From Bryobacteraceae bacterium (GTDB lineage: Bacteria > Acidobacteriota > Terriglobia > Bryobacterales > Bryobacteraceae): a DNA stretch of 64,000 bases. The position numbers and the translations under genes were made by a program. The DNA lies in assembly GCA_019752335.1 (NCBI GenBank), contig JAIEMJ010000030.1, forward strand, positions 212,597 through 276,596. Reading direction: 5' to 3'. This document shows, piece by piece, positions 57,967 through 64,000 of this stretch; the first letter of the stretch is position 1; each line of letters starts with the position of its first letter. The notes under the pieces are model-generated. The model saw only the letters and a list, made by a program, of their open reading frames with translations. It ran no database searches and was not told the origin of the DNA.

Positions 57967-59991
57967 ATGACTTACGTCTGCTTCCTCTGGCACATGCACC
58001 AGCCTTTCTATAAGGATCTGGCCACCGGAGAGTATCGCCTGCCATGGACCCGGCTGCATGCCCTGAAGGACTACTACGGCATGGTGCAGGTGCTCGAAGA
58101 GTTCCCCACCATTCACCAGACCTTTAACCTGGTGCCGTCGATGGTGGAGCAGATTGAAGACTATGCCGCGGGCACGGCCAGTGACCCGTTTTTGCGCCTC
58201 GCCCTGAAACCCGGCGAGCAACTCACCGGCGCTGAACGCGACTTCATCCTGCGCTACTTTTTCCAAGCCAACGTTCGGCAGTTGATCTATCGCTATCCGC
58301 GCTACGCCCGCCTCTACGAGCAATGGAAGTCCGGGGTGCCGGAGCCGGAGTGGACGGTGGCTGGAATGCGCGACCTGCAGGTGCTTTCGCAGCTCGCGTG
58401 GTTCGACGAGTTCTTCCTGGCCGGCGACGCCGAGGTTCGCGAACTCGTCGCCAAGGGCCACAGCTATACCCTGGCGGACCAGGCGTTGATGGGCCGCAAG
58501 CAGCTCGAGATCACGTCTCGCGCCGTACCCGTCTATCGCGATTTCGCTGCCCGTGGACAGATCGAGATTTCAACCACGCCCTACTACCACCCGATTCTGC
58601 CGCTGCTGTGCGATACGCAGGTAGCGGGCGTGTCGCATCCCGGCGTGCCACTACCCACGCGCTTTCGCTATCCCGAGGACGCGCGGCGGCAACTGGAGCG
58701 TTCGCGCGCCTATCTGGCCGCGCGCACCGGTGGGGCGCCAGTGGGCCTTTGGCCCAGCGAAGGCTCCGTGTCCGATGAGGCGCTGGCCCTGGCCGCCGAT
58801 AGCGGCTATACCTGGGCCGCCACCGACAACGGCGTGCTGGGCCGTACGCTGAATCAGCACGCGGGGCCGGAGTTGACCTACCGCCCTTACGTCTGGCGGC
58901 AGGGTGGCCGCGAGATGCGCATGATCTTCCGCGACCATGAGCTCAGTGACCTGATCGGTTTCACGTACTCGGGCGTCGAGCCCGCCAAGGCCGCCGCGCA
59001 CTTCCTGCAGAAAATTCGCGCCAATGTACACGGCCGGGATGCCTTGGTGCCCGTGATTCTGGATGGCGAAAACTGCTGGGAATACTATGCGGAGAGCGGC
59101 CGCGAATTCCTGCGCCGGCTCTATCAGGGCATCGCGGAGGACCGCAGCATGGAGGCGCTCACCGTCAGCGAAGCCCTGGCGCGCGTGGAGCCGACCCCGC
59201 TCGGTCACATCTTCCCCGGCAGTTGGATCAACGCGAACTTCGACGTCTGGATCGGCGCCGAAGAGGACAATCGCGCCTGGGAGTATCTGCTGCGCGCGCG
59301 CCAGGCCTACGATGCCGCGCAACGGGAAGGCAAGCTTCCGGCGGCCAAGCTGGCCGAAGCCTTTGAGGAGATCCAGATCGCCGAAGGCAGTGACTGGTGC
59401 TGGTGGTACGGCCCCGAGCACAGCAGCGACAATCGCGCGGACTTCGACGACCTTTACCGCGCGCACCTGCGCAACATCTACCACGCGCTGGGGCAACCGC
59501 CGCCCGAAGAACTCTCGCGGCCGATTCTGCGGCAGGTGGCCGAGTCTCGGCCGGAGACGCCGGCGGGGCCGATTTCGCCGCTGATCGACGGCCGCGTCAC
59601 TTCGTACTTCGAATGGCTGGGCGCCGGCGTCTACGAGGTCGACACCCGGCAAGGGGCGATGCATGGCGGCAAGCAATGGGTGCGCCGCGTGCTGTACGGC
59701 GCCGACGCCGAGTGGGTCTACGTCCGGCTGGACTTCGTCGCGGGCGCGGACCTTACCGGCGTCCGTCTGCGCCTGCGCGCTGGAGAATCCGTGGTCGGCC
59801 TCTCATTCGCCAGCTTCGCCTCCGAGTCGATCACCGCGGCCAGCGAAGAGATCTTCGAAGCGCGCCTGCCGCGCGCTCAGTTTGGCAGCCTGAGTCTGGA
59901 AGTGATCCAGGACGGCATCGTCCGCCAACGCCTCCCCGCCATGGGCGAGTTCGAGCCCGGCGCGACTCCCGCCGTCACCTGGGGCGCGTAG
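57967..59991 (+). CDS. GH57-family glycoside hydrolase
   Basis: A 674-residue cytoplasmic enzyme; no signal peptide. The N-terminus VCFLWHMHQPFYKDLATGEY has the family HxHQP motif, followed by YYGMVQVLEEFPTIHQTFNL. Candidate catalytic residues are Glu265 in GLWPSEGSVSDEALALA and Asp366/Glu368 in LVPVILDGENCWEYY. A C-terminal beta domain (about 540-674) resembles those of glucan-acting members. GH57 enzymes act on alpha-glucans (amylase, branching or transferase). The 3' 260 bp and some downstream DNA are duplicated at 60979-61316. Confidence 0.9.
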   Translation: MTYVCFLWHMHQPFYKDLATGEYRLPWTRLHALKDYYGMVQVLEEFPTIHQTFNLVPSMVEQIEDYAAGTASDPFLRLALKPGEQLTGAERDFILRYFFQANVRQLIYRYPRYARLYEQWKSGVPEPEWTVAGMRDLQVLSQLAWFDEFFLAGDAEVRELVAKGHSYTLADQALMGRKQLEITSRAVPVYRDFAARGQIEISTTPYYHPILPLLCDTQVAGVSHPGVPLPTRFRYPEDARRQLERSRAYLAARTGGAPVGLWPSEGSVSDEALALAADSGYTWAATDNGVLGRTLNQHAGPELTYRPYVWRQGGREMRMIFRDHELSDLIGFTYSGVEPAKAAAHFLQKIRANVHGRDALVPVILDGENCWEYYAESGREFLRRLYQGIAEDRSMEALTVSEALARVEPTPLGHIFPGSWINANFDVWIGAEEDNRAWEYLLRARQAYDAAQREGKLPAAKLAEAFEEIQIAEGSDWCWWYGPEHSSDNRADFDDLYRAHLRNIYHALGQPPPEELSRPILRQVAESRPETPAGPISPLIDGRVTSYFEWLGAGVYEVDTRQGAMHGGKQWVRRVLYGADAEWVYVRLDFVAGADLTGVRLRLRAGESVVGLSFASFASESITAASEEIFEARLPRAQFGSLSLEVIQDGIVRQRLPAMGEFEPGATPAVTWGA

Positions 59992-60073
59992 CGCCAATGC
60001 CGTTCAGATAACTCCATCATCGAAGGGCGCTGAAGACCGTGCGGTGAGGCTGCGCGTACCACTTCCAGTGACC
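59733..60073 (+). repeat. Direct repeat, left copy (GH57 3' end)
   Basis: About 340 bp running from inside the GH57 gene to about 80 bp past its stop. It is repeated at 60979-61316 at an estimated 90% or more identity by eye. The two copies bracket the DUF433/DUF5615 genes. Confidence 0.9.
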
Positions 60074-60127
60074 CGATTGCATTCGATGCACTCATGAAAA
60101 AGCTTACGATGAAAGGAGGACCCACCT

Positions 60128-60373
60128 ATGACGCACACAGACACCGGCATCGATTGGCTTGCTTGCGAACTAATTGAGCAAGTCCCTGGCAAGGTATCGG
60201 GCCGGCCAATCGTACGTGGAACGCGCATTCTCCCAGACGCCATCGTGGACAGCTACGACCTTGGGGAAACCATCGAAGAACTGCGCGAAGGCTTCCCTTC
60301 CTTGTCGGTTGCTCAGATCAGACAGCTAATCGAGTTTGCCCACACTCAACGAAGGCAGCAGCTCAATCCGTGA
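60128..60373 (+). CDS. DUF433 antitoxin-like protein
   Basis: An 81-residue protein with ribosome site AGGAGG 7 bp upstream. The family pattern is clear: IEQVPGKVSGRPIVRGTRIL, PDAIVDSYDLGETIEELREG and FPSLSVAQIRQLIEFAHTQR, a small helical DNA-binding fold. DUF433 proteins are commonly encoded before DUF5615 PIN-like proteins as antitoxins. Its stop overlaps the next start by 4 bp. Confidence 0.9.
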   Translation: MTHTDTGIDWLACELIEQVPGKVSGRPIVRGTRILPDAIVDSYDLGETIEELREGFPSLSVAQIRQLIEFAHTQRRQQLNP

Positions 60374-60735
60374 AGGTGTTGCTCGACGAAAATCTTGATC
60401 ATGCTTTGCGTCACCTTCTTGGGCCCCACGAGGTGGTGACTGTCGCCTATATGGGTTGGGCCTCGCTCAAGAATGGCGAGTTACTGCGGACAGCGGAGGA
60501 AAGCCGGGTGGACGTGTTCCTCACGGGCGACGGAACACTCAGCTACGAGCAGAACTTGAGCGGGCGCCGGCTGGCGGTTGTGGCGCTATCAGCCATCCAG
60601 TTACCCATCATCAGGAAGCATTTGCCGACGATAATCGCCGCCCTTGACAACGCCGCCCCCGGTTCATTTCAGGTGGTCGATTGCGGTACGTTCAGCCGGA
60701 AGAAACAGCCCCGGCCAGTAACAGAAGACCAGTAA
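60370..60735 (+). CDS. DUF5615 PIN-like toxin
   Basis: A 121-residue PIN-like protein. The N-terminus MKVLLDENLDHALRHLLGPH and the later SRVDVFLTGDGTLSYEQNLS carry the acidic residues of the DUF5615/Mut7-C fold. RRLAVVALSAIQLPIIRKHL follows as usual. It is the likely ribonuclease toxin of the pair. The end (KKQPRPVTEDQ) is polar and includes a short sequence repeat (GGCCAGTAACAGAAG followed by ACCAGTAACAGAAG). Confidence 0.88.
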   Translation: MKVLLDENLDHALRHLLGPHEVVTVAYMGWASLKNGELLRTAEESRVDVFLTGDGTLSYEQNLSGRRLAVVALSAIQLPIIRKHLPTIIAALDNAAPGSFQVVDCGTFSRKKQPRPVTEDQ

Positions 60736-60978
60736 CAGAAGAATAGCGCTGGGCCTTGAATGGTCAGTTTGCCGTTGCCTGCGCGACTGAATCGTTCTCC
60801 TGGGAAGATCGTGACCGTTACAACCTCCTAGATTCCATTTAGTAGCTTGGAGCTCGACTTGTATGCAGCGTGCATTGTCACAGCAACGACGACACTGAAC
60901 GCGGACAGGTTGCCCGTCATCAGCACCGTGACGGCGATCGTGATGACCGTATCGTGCCACACGGAGACACTAGCGTCA
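60736..60978. other. Gene-free tail of the inserted segment
   Basis: About 240 bp between the toxin stop and the second GH57-end copy. No gene is supported. With the toxin-antitoxin genes it makes up the roughly 905-bp unique segment lying between the duplicated ends. Confidence 0.4.
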
Positions 60979-61316
60979 CTTCCTCGCGGGCGCGGACCTT
61001 ACCGGCGTCGGTCTGCGCCTGCGCGCCGGGGAATCCGTCGTCGGCCTCTCATTCGCCAGCTTCGCCTCCGGCTCGATCACCGCGGCCAGCGAAGAGATCT
61101 TCGAAGCGCGCCTGCCGCGCGCTCAGTTTGGCAGCCTGAGTCTGGAAGTGATCCAGGACGGCATCGTCCGCCAACGCCTCCCCGCCATGGGCGAGTTCGA
61201 GCCCGGCGCGACTCCCGCGTCACCTGGGGCGCGTAGCGCCAATGCTGTTCAGATAACTCCATCATCGAAGGGCGCTGCAAGACCGCACGTCCGCGCGTAC
61301 CACTTGAAGTGACCCT
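60979..61316 (+). pseudogene. Second copy of the GH57 3' end (direct repeat, right copy)
   Basis: Encodes the last about 85 residues of GH57 (AGADLTGVGLRLRAGESVVG onward) without promoter or start. A one-base deletion lies near the end (ACTCCCGCGTC for ACTCCCGCCGTC). It continues into DNA matching the 3' flank of the GH57 gene, diverging slightly after 61280. Confidence 0.88.
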
Positions 61317-61407
61317 GTGCGACTTGGTGGGTGTAGCCCTGAAACTTGGCAGGTCAGCCCCGTCGAGGCTCTGATCAACACCAATTGCGGACGCTTCCAA
61401 GACGCGC

Positions 61408-61866
61408 CTAAGTTTCTTTGGACTTGCCTGCGTCGACGGCGGTAACGGATGATGAGATCCGCTTGAATCGACCTGTTTCGCTCAGCTCTCGCGCAGCGAT
61501 TTCTACGAGGCCCTGATGGCCGGCCTTGCGCGGGGTCAGATCCAGGCTGCGGAGTACATCGAGGATTTCCTCTGACGTCGGTTCCACTCTCCCAAAATAC
61601 TCAAGGAGGTCCTTCTCACTCATCGCGTAGAGCTCGTCGATCGATTTGTCGATGCGCCGACCCGCGACTTTCACAATCTCTTCTGCCAGTTGTTGCCGAG
61701 ACGCGGACTTTGCCAGCGTGATTCCCATTGAGGATGCAAGCTCCGTAAGGATTTCAACCGTCACTGCCTTGCTCTGCGTGAGTCCCGCTTTGGCTCCTTG
61801 TGGCCCGAGCCAGCGCACGAGTACGCGGGGATCAATAGGGTTCTTAGTGATTAACTCGCTGGACAT
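61408..61866 (-). CDS. Small partner protein of ParA
   Basis: A 152-residue soluble, mostly helical protein. Segments include SKAVTVEILTELASSMGITL, SRQQLAEEIVKVAGRRIDKS and IDELYAMSEKDLLEYFGRVE, with a basic/Ser-rich tail. No ParB motif is seen. The start overlaps the ParA stop region by 16 bp, so it is translationally coupled and probably the adaptor or DNA-binding partner of the ATPase. No family is recognised. Confidence 0.6.
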   Translation of the reverse strand: MSSELITKNPIDPRVLVRWLGPQGAKAGLTQSKAVTVEILTELASSMGITLAKSASRQQLAEEIVKVAGRRIDKSIDELYAMSEKDLLEYFGRVEPTSEEILDVLRSLDLTPRKAGHQGLVEIAARELSETGRFKRISSSVTAVDAGKSKET

Positions 61867-62741
61867 CTGATCATGAACTCCTTGGTGATCGCTTGAAATT
61901 GGCTTTTCTGGCGGTCGGCATTTGGGCCATCAATGTTGTAAACCGAATTCCTTTGCGCAGCAGCTTGACGAAGGCCATCTCCCTCGGTGACGTAGTGCTC
62001 GAAGATCCCGCCAGAAGCCTCCAGCCGCCGATACTGAGAACGCATACTTGAAATCAGAAACCCGCCCCACTCACGCACCATCATCGCAATGGCCCCGGCA
62101 AAACGAGTTCTAGTATAGCCTGGGACAGGGCCTACGGCACGAATAATCATCTCCATATCCTCGTTTACTTCGTTGATGGCCTGTTGAGCTGACGGTACGC
62201 CAATGGTGGACTGCAAATCGAGCTTTACCGGCGAAACGCAGTAGTCGCAGGCATAAACGACACTTCTGAGGAGATCGGATATCTCGGGGTGTGAATCGAT
62301 CAGAATGTAGTCGTAGTCAGAGGACAGCGGTTCGAGAACGTCGCGCAGCAAGCTCAAGTGACGAAGGAGTTGGCGGTTGTTCTCTCGGATGTTGTTGGAA
62401 GCCGGCATTTTCTCCACCGTGACTTGCGCCAAGCGGGGATCAGCGGGAAGGAGACTGATACCTTCTTCAGTTGTGCGGACATCGACCACTGGCGAAAATG
62501 TTGAACTGCTATAGAGCTGTTGAAACTTGTCGAACACAGTCGTCCCGGTCACCTGACCGCTTCGGAAGTCTTCCAGCAACTCTGGAATGAACCGGCATGT
62601 GATGCCTCCCCGCTGGTAGTCTGTATCGACTACCAGCACTCGCTGGTCATGGAACCATTTGAGGCCAACGGCAATATGATAACAAGCCGTGGTCTTGCCG
62701 ACTCCACCCTTTTCACTAATGAATCCCACGACTGTAGCCAT
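61851..62741 (-). CDS. ParA-family ATPase
   Basis: About 296 residues from ATG 62741 (MATVVGFISEKGGVGKTTAC); an upstream ATG 17 codons earlier is possible. The deviant Walker A KGGVGKTT (residues 11-18) has the signature Lys. Walker A' VLVVDTDYQRGG and Walker B YDYILIDSHPEISDLL complete the site. ParA proteins move or position plasmids, chromosomes or protein complexes by cycling on DNA. Three AACGTT palindromes lie about 120-160 bp upstream of its start. A partition module left by a plasmid or integrative element is the best inference. Confidence 0.9.
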   Translation of the reverse strand: MATVVGFISEKGGVGKTTACYHIAVGLKWFHDQRVLVVDTDYQRGGITCRFIPELLEDFRSGQVTGTTVFDKFQQLYSSSTFSPVVDVRTTEEGISLLPADPRLAQVTVEKMPASNNIRENNRQLLRHLSLLRDVLEPLSSDYDYILIDSHPEISDLLRSVVYACDYCVSPVKLDLQSTIGVPSAQQAINEVNEDMEMIIRAVGPVPGYTRTRFAGAIAMMVREWGGFLISSMRSQYRRLEASGGIFEHYVTEGDGLRQAAAQRNSVYNIDGPNADRQKSQFQAITKEFMIRCPAS

Positions 62742-62859
62742 ATTGAATTCTGGTCTGTCCTCATCATCTAGGTTAACGCGCCGAGCGAGCAACGTGGCGT
62801 CGATATGCTGCCCCGCCCCTAACGTGTGAACGATCCATTGTCTGAATCTGCTGGTCAGG

Positions 62860-62901
62860 AACGTTACGAACGTTGTTTCAGCGGGCTGACCCAGAAACGT
62901 T
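62860..62901. repeat. Triple AACGTT palindromes upstream of parA
   Basis: AACGTT occurs at 62860, 62869 and 62896, within 42 bp, each in a slightly similar context (GGTCAG lies beside two of them). The cluster is a candidate operator or centromere-like site for the ParA system. Confidence 0.45.
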
Positions 62902-62993
62902 GGTCAGTTGACGCGGGCCGCTAACCCAATGCCGAGATGCAGCATGTCGACCTGCGCGGGCGGATAGATCCACACTGACGGCATAGGGTCACG

Positions 62994-63206
62994 TCAAAGA
63001 TCATGCGGCTTCAATCCCGTCCGTTTCGCGATGCGAGCCAGCATCTTCTGCCCGATTTCGTCCTGATCGTAAATGGAAAACTCGTAGTCTGGCCGAGTCG
63101 GGTGGACCAAGAGACGGTGGGAGCCTCGCCGTCGCTTCACCTGCCAGCCGGCTCTCTCCAACGCGGCGAGGATACGCCGTGCTTTAGTGGCTGGCCAGTT
63201 GCTCAT
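62994..63206 (-). CDS. hicA: HicA-type mRNA interferase toxin
   Basis: About 70 residues from ATG 63206 (MSNWPATKARRILAALERAG). The HicA pattern W-QVKRRRGSHRLLVHPTRPDY with the catalytic His in GSHRLL is clear, followed by EIGQKMLARIAKRTGLKPHD. HicA cleaves mRNA when free of HicB. Its start lies 23 bp inside the end of the hicB remnant. Confidence 0.9.
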   Translation of the reverse strand: MSNWPATKARRILAALERAGWQVKRRRGSHRLLVHPTRPDYEFSIYDQDEIGQKMLARIAKRTGLKPHDL

Positions 63207-63412
63207 CTGGAATCGAGAAGGAAACGGCGAGCGCTGCCGACGCCATTTCGCCGTGAGCAATTCGGTCCGCAATCACCTCGATCGCGAGTCGTTCGGCATT
63301 ACTGGATTGCCTCATCACGCGTCTGCCCGTAGCACATCACACCGGATAATTCGAGGGCTTCGGGGATCCAGCGACCGTCGTCTTCCCGATCTAGCTCAAT
63401 TGTCAGCTTCAC
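63184..63412 (-). pseudogene. hicB: HicB antitoxin gene broken by a one-base insertion
   Basis: From GTG 63412 the frame reads VKLTIELDREDDGRWIPEAL and VMCYGQTRDEAIQ then a TAA at 63301-63299. The expected continuation NAERLAIEVIADRIAHGEMA to 63184 follows one base later. A single extra T at 63301 explains the break. The gene order hicB-hicA is kept. If real, the toxin would be uncoupled from a functional antitoxin. Confidence 0.8.
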
Positions 63413-63550
63413 TCGTCCATCATACTCTGGAGCACTTCGTTTCCCAATAGCCCACGATCAACGTCGTAGCGTAGAGGAACTGGCCAGCGGTACGTCAAGC
63501 CGGGGCGTTGGCGATTGCTTAAGTGAACAGTATTGCGTCTCTAGCGCACC

Positions 63551-64000
63551 TTACGAGCGAGGACGGGGCGTAGCGTCGCCGTCTGTCATGCGCAGCACCC
63601 ACTTCATGCTCTCGAGGTACATCTTCTGCATGTCCGGACGGTCCCAGGCGGGGCTGTGGTGGCCGAAGGTGGAATAGAAGACGCGGCCCTTGCCGTAGTT
63701 GCGGACCCAGGCTACGGCGAAGTCGCCGTCGGTGCGGTGGACGTTGGGGCGCTTGAGGTCGATCTTGGTTTCGTCCAGACGGGCCAGGACGCGGACGCGC
63801 TGCCGGGAGAAGTCCTTCACCTGGTAGATCTCGTCCAGCGTGGTAAAGGTGGCCGGGAAGTGGCGCATCGTCGGATGGTCCCGGTCCTCGACGATCACCG
63901 GCGCTTCAAAGGTGTTCCACGGATGGCTATCGAAGTAGCCGCCCACCATCTCGCCGTATTCGGGCCACTTGTAATTCGTGTCGATGGCGCAGTGCGCGCC
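63551..64000 (-). CDS. ThuA-like domain protein, C-terminal part
   Basis: The last 150 residues are in the window, the start lies beyond its right edge. The pattern CAIDTNYKWPEYGEMVGGYF, DSHPWN, VRNYGKGRVFYSTFGHHSPA and MQKMYLESMKWVLRMTDG is typical of ThuA-fold (class I glutamine-amidotransferase-like) proteins. These are linked to trehalose or other sugar use in heterotrophs. The rest of the protein and its operon are not visible. Confidence 0.88.
   Translation of the reverse strand, partial: GAHCAIDTNYKWPEYGEMVGGYFDSHPWNTFEAPVIVEDRDHPTMRHFPATFTTLDEIYQVKDFSRQRVRVLARLDETKIDLKRPNVHRTDGDFAVAWVRNYGKGRVFYSTFGHHSPAWDRPDMQKMYLESMKWVLRMTDGDATPRPRS

Noticed and set aside
1-64000. CRISPR array
   Set aside because: No set of regularly spaced repeats with unique spacers was seen; the repeats found are attachment sites, REP units and duplications.

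Overview
The window is GC-rich, densely coded chromosome from a heterotrophic, polysaccharide-degrading bacterium. A 1.16 kb-codon Oar-type TonB receptor with a carboxypeptidase-regulatory domain, a PQQ dehydrogenase/cytochrome c pair, GH10 and GH57 enzymes, a DPP7-type S46 peptidase, a ThuA protein and aldonate-type dehydratases next to MFS carriers together resemble Acidobacteriota of the Bryobacterales/Solibacterales type. That assignment is inference from gene content; no marker gene in the window settles it.

1-21 kb. A nearly gapless leftward run goes from an IlvD/Edd dehydratase (13.2 kb) through two sugar-transport or glycosyltransferase-like membrane proteins and DUF3467 into a compact envelope-acylation cluster: GT39-like protein, MBOAT acyltransferase, two SGNH proteins, acyl carrier protein and a KAS III-like enzyme whose catalytic Cys is Ser. 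A cupin and xseA follow. To the right lie an MFS carrier, a CPBP protease/GHMP kinase pair, two tiny secreted Cys-rich proteins, an EamA transporter, a sugar-binding lipoprotein and a YfhO-like protein that runs into a tRNA-Thr(CGT) gene.

21-33.5 kb. A 12.5 kb integrated element occupies the tRNA-Thr 3' end, bounded by 49-bp direct repeats. It has a tyrosine integrase, an AlpA-like excisionase, a prim-pol/D5 SF3 helicase, an origin-like region, TerS and TerL, and several unknown genes including a PD-(D/E)XK-like protein, but no portal, capsid or tail gene. It looks like a phage satellite or a reduced prophage. Paired 10-bp repeats sit inside each end and once in the middle.

33.5-38.1 kb. This is an island of accessory DNA: a frameshifted PD-(D/E)XK nuclease, a TIR/deoxyribosyltransferase-like candidate defence protein, a truncated IS3 element, a DUF1877 gene and a Phd/VapC toxin-antitoxin pair, with a 79-bp repeat on either side of the last part.

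38-60 kb. Core-type genes return: GH10 xylanase, a kinase-like/methyltransferase fusion, an argininosuccinate lyase with a predicted signal peptide, MsrA, DoxX, the PQQ dehydrogenase and cytochrome, a permuted ATP-grasp protein, the S46 peptidase, a RAYT transposase flanked by its palindromic repeats, the TonB receptor, DUF3817 and a GH57 enzyme.

60-64 kb. A DUF433/DUF5615 toxin-antitoxin pair lies between two copies of the GH57 gene's 3' end. A ParA ATPase with a small partner, a HicAB pair with a frameshifted hicB, and the C-terminal part of a ThuA protein complete the window.
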